The notes beneath the pieces were generated by a model. That model made no database searches. It was not told the DNA's origin and saw only the letters and a list, made by a program, of their open reading frames with translations. From assembly GCA_027943335.1 (NCBI GenBank), contig BSBK01007856.1:186001-250000 (forward strand): DNA of 64,000 nt, written 5' to 3'. The DNA comes from Chamaecyparis obtusa. Taxonomy: Eukaryota > Streptophyta > Pinopsida > Cupressales > Cupressaceae. Each line of letters starts with the position of its first letter. Positions within the stretch are counted from its first letter, which is position 1. The translations under genes and the position numbers were made by a program. This document shows positions 45,787 to 58,161 of this stretch, in pieces.

Positions 45787-48700
45787 ATGGCATCTACTGC
45801 GAGTTCATCTAAGGTTATGGAAGAAGAAGTTAATCTAATAGTGTCAACAAGCTACAAGGAACCTCATTATAAGCTACACCCTAAAGTTGTAAGTAAAACG
45901 GATTCAACTGGCACTTTTTCAAGCATCCCACCTAGGGTTTTGTTAACTGAAGACATATGATCATACATTCACTATAAAATTGGGGAAATTGGAGATTTTG
46001 ATATATATGTTGTGTATAGGGCTCTTTGTGATAAAAATATAAAGCTAAAACCATAGCACAAATTGGTAGAGACACTTGGTCTTACCAATGCCCTAAATTT
46101 CCCAAAGAATTTTAAGAACGAATGGATTAGGGTTGTGTTGAGCTACTATCATGAGGGCACATTCTGGCTAGATAGACCAATCAAGGTCACAAAAAGAATG
46201 ATTAGCAGGGTTACTGGTTACTCGACTACCGACAAGGTCAAAGTATTTTGTAGCGCAGCATGATCCGAAGTTGAAAAGAATACTAGCGCGACATGGGATG
46301 AAAGAGCACTAAAGATTGCATCAATTGCTGATCTCGAGGTCAAGTTTACAACACATGTCATTGGGTACAAAATATTTTAGTCAAGCTAAGCAAAAAGTGT
46401 ACCATGTAGTGCAGTCGACATGGCTTACAAATTGATGAAGAAAGGTCATCAGATAGACCTAGCCAAGCTACTACTGAGACAGGTTGAGGAAAACATGAAG
46501 ACAATCAGGACATAGAAGTCCAATACCTATAATTTTGGATCACTCCTAGTATGTTTTTTTTTAATCTACAAAAGTTCTTTCCCTCTGTCAGTAATACATC
46601 ATGGCCTACCAACACACCGATTACATCACAGATATTTGATATTATGAAAGGTCTGGGAGATAATGCTGAAAATGTGATAGATAGTTATTTTGAGGATTTT
46701 AAAGTAAAGATGAATCTGAGAAGCAGGATTCTAAGTTCATTAGTAGAGAAGTATGAGATGGACATATGTTTTCTAGTAGACACTAATCACACAATTATAA
46801 AAGCAGTTGAACAGAGAATAAAATGGCTAGCACCAATGGGCTATGAGATAGATCATGATTTCGGATTGAAATCAATATAGGCACTGCTAGCACTACCGAA
46901 TGACACCAAGGCCACTAGGTTTGGAACCTATAAAGAGGCTAAGTCTAGAATTAAAACAGGTTTGGTCATCGGTAAAATGATAAGGAAGGCTAAGAAAATG
47001 AAGAAAGTCTTAACTGAGCATTTTGGAGACTTGTATGACTCGTCTAAGGAGTGACCGGTTGAACATGCAATCGAAGGTCAGTTGATGTTGGCTGACAAAC
47101 CTTATGATAGTGAGGAGACTGAATCTGAAGAAGAATAAGAAGCTACACTAATTCCTCCTATCCCTGCTCCAAAGAAGAGGCGGTTGCCAGAGCAGATAGG
47201 TGCACACACAAGGTCATCAACTGTAGCTTCACCACCAAATAAAAAGGTAGCAGTAAAGGCAACAAAAATAAAGGTTGCCACAATGACAAAGACCTAAGTT
47301 AAGAAAGGACCCAAGAAGGCAAAAAACAACCAAAGAAGAGAAGGAAATTGATAAGATGTAAAGAAGATCTAGAGGATGAAGAGAATGAAAATAATCAAGG
47401 TCAATTCAAGGTTGTAAGAAACAAGAAATGCTCAATTGATGAAGTTGTTGAGGACATAATAGAGGATGTAGATCTCTCAGATCTGGAACTTAAAAGATTT
47501 GACAACTTGTCAAATGAAGATCAAAACAAAATTGAGGAAGTTGTCATTCAGATGATGATACGCTTTAGAAAAGTTCCTATAGTGTTTACTTCACAACTCC
47601 CAGTTGCGCTAGAAGAAAGGATAAAGTAGAAATGGGCATATGCACTGGATACCGAGAAGAAGATGAGAGAACAACTCTTAGTATCGATAGCACCAAATCT
47701 ATCTCTAGATGAGATAAAAGAACTAATGGAGTCATCGGTGCAAAGATTTAAAATAAAAAACTAAGCTATGCAAGTACTAGATGAGAACCTTGTAGATCTT
47801 GATGAGTCTGGTCAACTCATCTGGACATCTCTTCTTGTTGTGAAAGAACAAAAGGAGAAAACTACATTTCAAAATCTATCTAAGAAGAGACACAAGTCTA
47901 AAGGAAAAGGAATTTTTATTGAGGATGATGTTGTACAGGAGACATAGGAAGCAGATATATCATTTACCTAGGTAATTGATAATACAATTATACAGTAAAT
48001 ACATGATAGTTCACAGGATGCACTAGATCTTGCAAAGATCCAGGTTAAAGAAAAAGATGACAATGATGTACTCATTGAGGACATCACAAATAGTGATCTT
48101 GATGATAGGGACAATGATGAGGATGTGAACATTGAACCTTCACATGCACAAGATGAAGTGATTGTAATACCTAAGTGTGACCTGAGGACCCTTAGCCTCG
48201 AGGAACTAAGAAAATATGGGGAACTATGTACCAGGAAAGTAGCATTGGAAAAGTTGAGCCAAGAATGTAAAAGCAAGGAAATACTGGAAAATGTAAGAGA
48301 TATCTTACAACAAGTCATCCCCGAGATACATGTAGATGAGGACACATCGATTATGGACCAACTTGTTACTCTTGTGGAAGGAATCAACGCCCCAGATGTC
48401 GATGTTGACAAAAGAATTGAAGAGCGAGCAGAGTCCAAGATACAAGATAAGTTAGTTGAAAGAATAAGCCAAGAAGTGGAAATCAACAAGGTTAAGCTTT
48501 CAGAGGTAATAACTGAAATTCAATCTATTACTAAATTAATCTGTCAAATCTTGTATAATCTATGCACTATGGAAACATTCACAGCAGAGATTAGTGAAAA
48601 GATAAAACAATTTGAAGATGAAATCAAAGCAAGTGCACTAGCAACTACAACTGAGCCACAAGCTATTGCTAAGCACATACTTTGAGTTTAGGAACTTAGG

Positions 48701-48978
48701 CAGTTGATAGTAGGTCTTAGAAAATAGGAAGAGAGAGTTAGTGATCAGGTCACTGAGCTACAAATAGAGCTCCTACCCTTCTTGAAGATTTTTTAAAAAC
48801 ATATTGTCAAAGCGGAGAAACTGGTTGCAACACCTGAGATTTTGGTGTTGGATAACATATTTGACATGCATGCACAAGTCAGTCTTGAGCACATTGCTCT
48901 CACCAACTTGAAAGAGGAATAAGGAACCTCTTGGAATCTTTGAAGAAAACCCACAAGGACATTTTTGACAAGCTGTAA
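45787..48978 (+). pseudogene. Element B ORF2, unknown VTGxP-type protein
   Basis: ATG at 45787 (MASTASSSKVMEEEVNLIVS). Order of segments: 'GTFSSIPPRVLLTED'; 'ALNFPKNFKNEWIRVVLSYY'; 'VTKRMISRVTGYS' (46186-46224); 'DSYFEDFKVKMNLRSRILSS' and 'KYEMDICFLVDTNHTIIKAV' (46680-46810); a Lys-rich basic stretch (47160-47350); a Glu/Asp-rich part; and a likely coiled coil at 48400-48650 ('RISQEVEINKVKLSEVITEI'). Ends at TAA 48976-48978. Many stops and some shifts. Same architecture as element A ORF2. No enzyme motif is visible and the family is not recognised. Confidence 0.75.
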
Positions 48979-49141
48979 GTATACAATTTTTTTGTATTTG
49001 GCATTAATATCAAAAAGGGGGAAATCAATGTATATGCCAAATATGTACATAGATGCTAAGTATACTACACATTACTGGGAGCATGCACTGAGGGACAGTT
49101 TATAAATTTTTTCTGTATACATTAAGGTTTTGATACTAATG

Positions 49142-49155
49142 CCAAAGGGGGAAAT
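49142..49155 (+). other. Element B polypurine tract
   Basis: CCAAAGGGGGAAAT directly before the 3' LTR at 49156. A similar run (AAAAAGGGGGAAA) lies at 49012-49023. Confidence 0.8.
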
Positions 49156-50364
49156 TGTTATCTCTATTGAGCATTAATGATTATCATTAGTAACAAAGGA
49201 AGTCAATGATATCGGTCAGTTACATATATGAACCCAGTCGGTAACTATAAGAAAAATAGGCTAGTCGGTTAAGTGTATACATTGAGCATCAACAGACACC
49301 GATACTGAGCATTAGTAAGCACCGAGCATCAGAATGAATACCAAGTAGTTTATATAGTGTTTACCGAGGATCATAGAAAATGGCATAGGCATTATAGATG
49401 ACACATTTATCTATGCAAACGGTTACAACAAATCAAAAAACATTTTACCAAGATCGAGAAAACTTTATTGACAAGAAATTCATTAATGAAATGAAGATCT
49501 TATGTAATTAATTTGATCTAGGTTAATTTTTGTAGACCGTAGATCTTAGGGTTTTGTCTAAGATATGGAAACCTAATTTTGTAAGCGGCATAAATCAGTA
49601 TTCTATATATTTGTATTTTACATCATTTTTTATGTGAACTAATGTATGAACGAAGAAGCACTTAAAGCACTAGCCAACCTTCAAGATTATCAGTTGACAG
49701 AGAAGAACAATATTCAGAGTTTATCAGATTAAGGCAGAATCAAAATCAGGCTAACCGATCAGTTCAGAGCAGAGATCTACACAGTATAAGGTGATATCTA
49801 TTCAGTATTTTATTGATCTATATCAGACAATCTAAGTTGTCATTAAGAAAATAGTTACCTATTGCTTTCCAATCATTGTAATAGAGTTTTGACAAAATCT
49901 CCTAACATAGTAGACCTAACAGTCTTTTGTAAATCTCTTAATCGAGTGCACACTCAAGTAGTGTTGTTTAAATCCTATCACTAGGTAGATCTAGTTGATC
50001 TAATATGTTACTCCTGATAGGGTAAGATCACCAGAAGTGATCAAAACTTGTATCCCTAATAGGCAAACCTTTTCTATCTACAGTAGTGAAGAATTTGTGG
50101 GTGTCATCCCCACCGTAGTTTTTACCTTCTAACAAGGGTTTCTGCGTTACCAAAATACTTGTGTTATGGGACTGATATATTGTTGATTTCATGTTATTTA
50201 CTTTTGCAAGTTTAATGGATGAATGATACATGTATTAAATACAAGTTATTTTGGAAGGTTATTACTGTTTACTATTCTAGATCTGAAAGGTTTATGAGTT
50301 AAAGTTTTTGAGGGTACTAATTCACCCCTCCCCTCTCAGTACATATCTCTCATAATTCCCAATA
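49156..50364 (+). repeat. Element B 3' LTR
   Basis: 1209 bp; the end has mutated from CA to TA. About 10% different from the 5' LTR in the U3 stretch I compared, mostly C/T and G/A changes, plus loss of about 20 bp of a U3 repeat. Confidence 0.95.
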
Positions 50365-51032
50365 GTAGGTTTGTTGTTCTTTGACTTTGCATTCCTCTGT
50401 TTTCCATTATTTGATGATTCTCCTTCTTTAGTGGATGATAGGTGCTCATCATTTCCAAGTCCAGAGGTGTCACTGGAGCTTCTTGGTGACCTCAATAGTT
50501 CCTCAAAATATTTCACAACTTCACTGGGCTTGTTCATCCTTTTGTTAAGTTCCTTTTCAGATCTTAATTCATTATTTAGTTGATTGTTCTCTGATCTTAG
50601 ATTTGTGATTTCCATGTCTTTCCTGTTTAACTCTTGATTTGCAAGTAACAATTGGTTTACCATGTCCAATTTATTATTTGTCAGCTTCTGCATATCACAT
50701 GTCCTTTCATCAAGTCTTATAGCCATTTGTCTCTTGTCTTCTCCTGCCATTGTCTTGTCTTCTTCAACTTTCTTTTTTTGTTCAATTACTTCATATAGTC
50801 TTACTGATTGAATTTCCTGCTCTCTCTTCAGACTTCCAACTTCTTCATTCAGTGTGTTGTTTCTTTCTAAAATATCTTCTATAGCTGCATCACTTTCAGT
50901 GGAGTTTCCATTGTCAAATAGACCTTTAGTATCCTCTTCTTGATATTGTGTGGTATTCAATTGGATTTCCAACTCTTTCCTTTGGCTCAAGGATTTCTTC
51001 AGTTCTCCTCTGGATGCTTCAACCTGGTGCAA
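50365..51032 (-). pseudogene. Element A gag-like protein, coiled-coil half
   Basis: Open for 236 codons, including a few foreign codons at the end. Strong heptad pattern: 'GELKKSLSQRKELEIQLNTT', 'ILERNNTLNEEVGSLKREQE', 'EVIEQKKKVEEDKTMAGEDK', 'ITNLRSENNQLNNELRSEKE'. Ends 'AKSKNNKPT', which joins the first zinc knuckle at 42533 when element B is removed. The true start is likely a little upstream, between 51032 and the PBS. Confidence 0.85.
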
Positions 51033-51140
51033 TGCAAGTTAGATGTCAATCTTCTGATTCTCTATGATATTTCCCAACTTATAAACCACCATCTCCAAGA
51101 CCTTAACTCTCAAGTGGTTGGACTTCTTCTAAGAGAAAAA

Positions 51141-51153
51141 AGCTCTGATACCA
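51141..51153 (-). other. Element A primer binding site
   Basis: Minus-strand TGGTATCAGAGCT, perfect initiator tRNA-Met PBS core, next to the LTR. Confidence 0.92.
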
Positions 51154-51155
51154 AT

Positions 51156-51890
51156 TGTTGGAAATCTAATATGGGAAAGTGAGATACTGAGAGGGGGGGT
51201 GAATCAGTTATCCACAATACTTCTATACTTTGAAACTAATTCCACATGCATGCCATAATCATAAATTTTAATACTGAAATAAATCTAACATTCTAATCTC
51301 ATCCATCAAATGAAATACATAACATAAAATTTGGTAATCCAGAAACCCTTGAAAGGTAAAACTGGGGTAGGGATGACACCCACAAATCTTTACTAGTGCA
51401 GTATTAAAGGTTGCCTAATAGGGCTATAAAATTTTGATCCCTTCAGATGATCTACCCCATGAGGGGTCTTCCCCGTTAAGAGCTTACAAACTTATGCAAT
51501 CTACCTTGATTAAAGTATTTAAAACTTATAGCTAAGTAAGCACTCGGTTAAGAGATTTATAAAGGCCTGTTAGGACCACTCTATTAAGATATTTACCCTG
51601 ATTCACTTGCTAAAATATATCATTACCTGATCCTTCGGTTTGCACTATAAATGCTGATTACATATCATATCTTTACAATACTTGTCTGATCTCCAAAATT
51701 AAATGCAGCTCTATTCTGTCCTTCACTTCTCTGCTTGGTCACTCTGTCTGATCTTTGCATCTAACAATTGAAACAATGCTCCACTCCGCATACAAGAGAT
51801 CTTCTCGGTTACTACATTTTAGATTTTTGATATCATCTTACATAAACATATGATCAAGCTTCTAGATCAAGATCAACGATATAGATTCAT
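51156..51890 (-). repeat. Element A 5' LTR (outer end unresolved)
   Basis: Starts TGTTGGAAATCTAATATGGG in plus coordinates. Parallels the solo LTR (GAGAGGGGGGGTGAATCAGT, AGAAACCCTTGAAAGG, GGGATGACACCCACAAATC). Similarity is lost by about 51890, so the outer part is truncated or too diverged to see. Confidence 0.75.
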
Positions 51891-53976
51891 CTCTTATTCC
51901 TCTTAAGCATTCCCTTTTTTTAATTTAACCTTACTAGGCCATTATAATTATACTCTCTCTCCAAGTATTACTCCTTTTATTTTGGTTTTAGATTGATATG
52001 ATCCTAAGTCACTTGGGGGTTTGGTGTTTCCTTGTCTCTTTTACCTTGAAAAAACTTTTCCTATGTTATCATCTACTTTATCAAGAGTATGAATGAAAGT
52101 TCACATGTATAATAAATTGGGGGTTAAATGCAGTGTCATAATTTGCATCCCTATACAATATTCATTCTCACTTAGGCCCTATTTTAGTGCTCTTGGCCTC
52201 CTATGCTTGGTATGTTTGACCCAACTAAATTCTACATTTGATTTTAGCATCTCCTTAACATTTTGGACCCCAAGTCACAATTTGAGCCTGCATTTGGGGG
52301 AGCAAGTCACCTTGGGCGACCTACTCTTACCAATCGGGGCCCAAATTTGAACAATTAATGATTACCTTGCAAAATTTGGAATTTTTAAACCTATATTGGC
52401 TTGCTTTGAAATTAACATTCAAAAATGTATGGTAAGGTTTAAAACAAATCTTTCCTCCCTTATTTTACAATTAATCCCATCAAATTCAATTCAAGCTCTC
52501 TCAACTACAATTTCACATTCAAGCATTCAAGTCCTAAAGATAAAGTGATTAAGCATTCAAAGCATTAGAGACAAGGATTAATATGTAGATCTATAGCATT
52601 CATGATCTTCTTTTCCTAGAGTCAACTCTATAAGGTCAACATCAATATCTTCATGAATATTTGGACAAAATGAAGGCTTACGAAGGTATGGACATTTTAT
52701 TTTAAAATATAGCTTCTACTACATATTAGTGTGATTATATTTCTATTTAAAGGCACATTTAAATTTCAAGGCTAATTCCTAAACCAAACCCCCTTCTACC
52801 CAATATTTTCCTTCTTGTCTATGTGTAGGAATAAATGGGTGATGCACATAAAATGTTGTAGATCAAGCATTCATAGATCTATAGTTTGTAATCATTTGTC
52901 ATAAAGTGCAGGGTATAGGTTGACCTAACTGACTTTCTCCTAGGAGCATGTCACCTCAACCAACTGAGTCCCTCCACTTTTTCTCAATAGTTAGATCACA
53001 AGTGAGTTACAATCTATACTTCTTAGATCTTGTGCCAGAATTCACATCTTAGTCTTTTGTTTGTCAATGCATGTAAAAATTCATCTTTTCTCTTTATTTT
53101 GACCTAGGCTATTCATCGATCTTCTATAATTGCATAGTCATCTTCCCCTCCCCATGAAGGATTGTTGAATTCATCTTGTGCCTAAGAATCCTTGAGCCAA
53201 GTGGATCATTCTCCTTCCAATGTAAATTCCAAGTAGTGGATTTAGGCCTAAGCTTCCTAGTTTTCCCATACAAGCTAGTGAATCCTATTTCCACTTACCC
53301 CCCAAAATTACATCTATTAATATTTTCACAAGATTTTGTGCTATTGTGCAAGAATTTAGTATATATTCCTTCATTTGTAATCTACACTTCCCTGGATTTT
53401 CTCCTCTAGTAAGTCTCCTCTTTGGTCACTAATATTTTGTATTCACCCAATAGTATTTTCTCTTGAAGTAACATATATGTATTCATTCCTAATTTGAGGA
53501 CTTTATCATTAAGTCAATCAATTTAACCTCCAATCACTTTATTGGTTTCAAAAATATTTATGAAATGGATCTTATTCCAATTTTAGATATTTAATGGATT
53601 TCAACTTTGTAACTATTTGAAACATTTTCGAACCATCAATCATGCTTTCCTTCCACCACTTTTCCACAAATCAAATTAGTCTAAATGATTCAACCATATA
53701 TTCTCAAATTTGAAAGGGTGTTTATGTGTCCTTTTTTCCCTATGATGATTAGATGAACTTGGAAATGATCATATTTAGATAAGTGAAGAATGACACTCTA
53801 CACCAAATGAGAATTTACAAAGATCTCCTTTTCAAAATAACCCATCAAGATTTTTTCCTATATTACTAAAACCTAGCCGCATGTTAGACCAAGTAAATAT
53901 GTCATTTTTTATTTTGATTTCCATTAGGGAGCCTTTTGCAATCCACTCTTCAAAATCAACCTAAGATTTTAATTTC
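51891..53976. other. Non-coding stretch, no gene seen
   Basis: T-rich, with no supported reading frame or structure. The part at 52120-52340 (GCAGTGTCATAATTTGCATC, GGGGGAGCAAGTCACC) has the look of a plant Gypsy LTR or leader, but no ends or TSD were found. Confidence 0.4.
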
Positions 53977-54080
53977 CAGTGTTACACTAGTATTGGGGGA
54001 CGTCGTGACACTAGGATGAATTTTTAGGATGGGGGACAAAGGGCTCAATTTAGGGACGACGAGGGGACAATGAGTGTGTT
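53977..54080. other. Possible hAT left terminus
   Basis: CAGTGTTACACTAGTATTGG at 53977, followed by a G-rich stretch with GGGGACGTCG and GGGACGACGAGG. Starts with CA like hAT ends and lies on the correct side of the transposase. No matching right end or 8-bp duplication was found. Confidence 0.25.
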
Positions 54081-54539
54081 GTATACTGAACATATAGAAC
54101 TTGAAATGCTAGCTATGAAATGATGTTTCAATATAACATTGAAATACTTGAACATAGACAAATTGCAACATGAATCCAAACCATTAAACATTCAACATAG
54201 TAACATAGTACATACCCAATAGTAACATTTAAAACTTAAAAATCAAATGGAAATTCAAATTATCAGCAAATAGGATTTATATTAGTTTTATCAAATATCA
54301 TAAATATTATTATGAGTAGGATGATTTGAATAATGATCAATCATCAATATCAAAATGAGTACAAAATCATGTCAAAATATAGTGAAGGGAGGCCTCTAAT
54401 CATCCCCCAAGCCTAATTCCTCATCACCGCCTAAGGAACACCAACAACCAACCCTATATCTATTTATGCTATAATCTTGTCCTCATCAATCTGAGTTGGA
54501 TCCTTTGGCTCTACATCCCATCATGTTGTTTGGATCTCC

Positions 54540-55860
54540 TTCTACACACGTGTCTTCTGATCTATAATACGTAAGGCACTGTGTACAACAACTAGCTTCT
54601 CCGCTCTCTTAGAGGTAACTTTGTTCCTCTTAATAGAGTGGATGAAGCTATATGTAGACCAGTTCCTATCTATAGTTAAGGAAGTAGAAACCTGAGATAG
54701 AAATCAAATGGCTAGTGTGAGAAAAGTTGAAACTCTTAAGTTCCCTTAAAATTTAAAACTTTAAAAGTTAAAACATTTCTTGAATACACAATTTAATAAA
54801 TAGGTTCTAAAGTTGAGGAACTAGAAACCTGAGATAGAAATTGAATGACTAGTGTGGTAATATTTGACCTTTGTAATTCATTACATTTCCACCACAAAAT
54901 CAAATGCTTTTGTTCCATAGTTCTAATATCCATCTTTTTTGCATCCGAGTAACTTGTAACATAACAAAATTCATCATGAACTAGAACCATTGAACATTTA
55001 ACATAGTAACATAATGTCATAATTATTCCCAATAGTAAAAATAAAGAATATTGAATTACCAATTACCTGTAAGGGTGGAAAATTCTATCCACTCAGAGTG
55101 AATCTCACTAGCAGTATCAATATCATACATATTAGCAATGCACTTGAAGAACCCTACCTTCACCTTATCATCTTGAAGGAGTGTAACTCTACCAAGCCTA
55201 GCCAAGTACCACTTACAATTCAATGCATAGGAAGCCATGTGAAAAGAAGCTTTCAACTTCTCCCATCTAGGGTGAATGATTGGATGAATGTGCTCATTGT
55301 ATAATTATTTAAAATGGGGTCCCTCTCTCACAAAACAACCCTTGTCTAGCCAAGAATATAATTAATGCACTCATAAATCTCTCCAAGGGTAGGCGCATCC
55401 CCATCACCATATTTAATCCCCTATAAAATTAGAGTAATGATGAAAACTATGTAAATTCTGCATCACTCCAAAAATGATCACTCTTCACTGTCTCCTTTAC
55501 TCTCTTCCCCTTCTCTTTCTTAGTCTTAACCTACCGATTCCATTCTTCTGTCATAACCATGATTTGCAGTGGCTCTTGCAACTCAAGAATTGTCTCCAAG
55601 AGAATATAATACAATGCATATATATTCTCAACTATTTTCAAGAACTCCTTCTTCACAAAGCTCTTTAAGAATGCATCTGAAGTGTGGTGGTTGTAGATAA
55701 ACATATACACATCTCTTGCATCATTAACCACTCCTCTAATCCATTCAATCTTTCCTATGTCCTTGAGTGCATTGTTCATGGAATGCACACAACATGGAGT
55801 CCACCATCCATCTTGGATTTCTACTAAAGGGGCTTTCTTAGTCTAGGCAACATTTGTTTT
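54540..55860 (-). pseudogene. hAT-family transposase pseudogene
   Basis: Pieces in hAT order. 55531-55840: WTPCCVHSMNNALKDIGKIEW, where families show WTPCAAHCLDLMLEDIGK, then 'LETILELQEPLQIMVMTEEW'. 55056-55256: 'HMASYALNCKWYLARLGR' and 'VGFFKCIANMYDID'. 54793-54910: the dimerisation region 'IQFLSQVSSSS'. 54540-54680: 'FIHSIKRNKVTSKRAEKLVV' and 'VHSALRIID'. hAT transposases cut and paste DNA between short inverted ends with 8-bp duplications. Stops and shifts separate all pieces. A 39-bp duplication (54682-54720 and 54826-54864) lies at what may be an old intron edge. Confidence 0.8.
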
Positions 55861-56512
55861 CTAGTTAGATTTGGAATGCCCTTGTTTTTATTGCATAGAC
55901 TACAAATAGTAGGCACTGTGTCAATTTTGATACTTTGCTTCCACTTCACCTTGCCAAGATGATCTCCAGCTCATTCCATATTGTGTCATTCAGATCTATC
56001 TCCACACAAATTCCAACATAAGCCCTTGAGTTCTTGTCTAGTAAGTTTTCATTTGTGCAAATATATTCTCCAATCTCATCCTTGATCAATTTGAGAATCT
56101 ATACGATCTAAAACCTTGAGGGGGGATTATATAGTTTGATCCACATCAAAGCCTTGTTAATGTTTGTATGAAAGGATTGATATTCAGTTCCAATTCCTTG
56201 ATGTAGAAACCTACTTCATTAATCACTTGTAGGTGCTCTTCAAGTATTGATCTCTTTAAATCCCCCGAGTTGTACTCAAATTAGAAAAAAAAAAAATTGG
56301 GAGATAATTTAAAACCTAACATTAGATGTCCATCTTTCTATTCACCAATAGAGGATGTTGTCTCTAGAAGGTTGGACCCTCTCCCATTTAATAAAGGAGG
56401 TATTCCCCTTTAATTGTTGGTTGGTTTAGTGTATTTCCTTGGTGGGGACTACCATGGTCGTGTTCAAGGGTTTTCGAGTCCTCCCATGCCCATTATCTCC
56501 TCCAAAAAGGGT
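55846..56512 (-). pseudogene. LINE ORF1 fragment, copy 1
   Basis: Direct repeat of 58998-59665, high but imperfect identity. Minus strand: 'NDTIWNELEIIL' and a zinc-knuckle-like CSLCNK...GHSKSN (near 55890, frame-shifted), as in plant LINE ORF1. No RT is attached. Confidence 0.6.
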
Positions 56513-56727
56513 TTGTAAATGGTATTTAACATTGTATTTGGATAGAATTTGTGAAGTGTATCGGAGGATAGGTTATCTTAGGGGGTTGAATGATGAAACA
56601 TTGTAAGCTAGTAGGCAATTTTGTTTTTTGTCTAGTATGGGGATGTGGGTATGAAAGTAATTTTGCTAAGAAGTGGCCATGATGTAATATTTTTTGGAAC
56701 TATTAATTCAAAAACCCTTATTATCTA

Positions 56728-56751
56728 TCAAATAATAATAATAATAATAAT
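56728..56751. repeat. (AAT)n microsatellite
   Basis: About seven AAT units. Confidence 0.9.
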
Positions 56752-56754
56752 TAA

Positions 56755-58040
56755 TGAAGACACCTAAAATTGTCCTTCTGTATTCTATATTAATTTTTTA
56801 ATCAATATTGCCCTTTACATTATAGTTTATTTTTATAAATAAATTATATGTGTTATATTCAACTATTTATTTAATTTAAATACTATGTAATATATTAATA
56901 TTATTTTAATACAATATCCATCCATTTTCCCCTTTTAAAATAAATCTTATTTATTTTATCCTCCATTTGCCTAAAGCTCTTCTAAACCTTGATAAATTAA
57001 AAATATTTTAATTTAATCCTCTTTTTCCTTTTTCCTAATTTTGCTTTTGCTAATTTTCCTCTAATCACACTTAAAAAATATTTAAACCTCTTTTAACCTA
57101 AATCACTTGCACACACATGTGACTTTTCTTTTCCCAAGAAAGGCCACCTCTCCATATTTTTTCTCCTCCAATCATTTCGAATTCTTCTCTCCCTCCAATG
57201 TTGATTTTATTGGCCCACTAAAAGGTGGTTGACTTTTGCATGCTTTTTACCTCTTAGCCTTAGTGACTCCTATGTGGCTCTTATATGATTTTTACTTGGA
57301 TGCCACCACATCCTTTTCAAATCCTAACTATAACCTTACCTAACATTTTCTTTTTCCTCTTAAAATTTCTATAGAAAAGAGGTATGATTCCTCATTTGAA
57401 CACTTAGCACTTAGATCTTTTCTTGAGCACTTGCACTCCTGAGCACTTGAGCACTCTCATTCTTAACATTCTAGTTTGATAGCTTTTTGCATTCTCATCA
57501 TAGCTTAGATTTTCCTTCCTATAATGTATCTTAGATTTGGTTGTCTTAGTTTAGCTTGAATCTTGCATTCTCATTCTTAGTTTACTTATTTCATTTGAAT
57601 CTAGTTGTTAATCTCTTGCATTTGCATTCTTAGCAATAAATCTTGCATTTGTATCATCATTGGTGAAGCTTGGGGCAAGTTCTCCATACTTGTTCACAAT
57701 CACTTCACTCATCATAGCTTGCATCTTAAGATTTCCTATTCTTTTGTATGAAAGCTTCATAGTGGAATTATTGAATTGTGTTGGGAGAGCACACCCACAA
57801 AATTCTCTAAGAGCAAATCAAACAAGGTTGATTGGGTGCCCTTGTTTTAGCTCATTGGAGGTTGTGGTGAAGATTTCTAGTGTTGTTGCATGTTTATTTT
57901 GAAAATGTTTAGTTTAGGTTGAATCTTGATTTTGCCTAGTCTTGCATATTTTTAGCTTGCATCACACATGTTGAATTTTTACCTCATACAATTAATTAAA
58001 TATTTATTTATTTATTATGATTATTTTTGGGTGTCTACAT
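56755..58040 (+). mobile_element. Gypsy-like LTR (candidate)
   Basis: Begins TGAAGACACCTAAAA and ends TTTTGGGTGTCTACA. These are near-inverted ends of the TGTAGACACC...GGTGTCTACA type seen in plant Gypsy LTRs. About 1.29 kb. The 5 bp on either side differ (ATTAA, TTTTG), and TTTTGTTGCTCTTTGATAC after it could be a decayed PBS, so it may be a 5' LTR rather than a solo LTR. Short frames inside are not genes. Confidence 0.5.
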
Positions 58041-58161
58041 TTTGTTGCTCTTTGATACAGTGTTGGAAATGACACTTTTTACCTTGCATGGCAAATAATG
58101 CCTTTTCTCAACCATTTCTTTAACTATTGTGGTTTGAGGGTGCCAAAAGGTGCCCCCCTTC

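Larger units (their letters stand above)
42539..50364 (+). mobile_element. Element B: complete RT-less two-gene LTR retrotransposon
   Basis: 7826 bp between GTAGG duplications (42534-42538 and 50365-50369). LTRs of 1229 and 1209 bp, tRNA-iMet PBS, polypurine tract, a coiled-coil/CCHC gag-like gene (43831-45235) and a large ORF2 (45787-48978). No protease, integrase or reverse transcriptase motif was found in either strand between the LTRs. It inserted into element A, a member of its own family, in the opposite orientation. It must have been mobilised in trans. Confidence 0.92.
35241..51890 (-). mobile_element. Element A: old RT-less two-gene LTR retrotransposon, split
   Basis: Minus-strand pieces: LTR 51156-51890, PBS 51141-51153, gag-like 50365-51032 and 41920-42533, spacer 37679-38283, ORF2 35241-37678. 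They are separated by element B and by the Gypsy derivative. Continuity is shown by protein: at the element B junction KSKNNKPT joins directly to CHHCGKL. No protease, integrase or RT was found. The remainder (end of ORF2, 3' LTR) is cut off by Copia-2. It is the same family as element B by gag, ORF2 and LTR. Confidence 0.82.

Noticed and set aside
47968..48489. 173-codon Ser-rich open frame on the minus strand
   Set aside because: Antisense shadow of the acidic and coiled-coil part of element B ORF2, with no homology of its own.
57660..57902. 80-codon plus-strand open frame
   Set aside because: Lies inside the LTR-like block and has no recognisable domain.
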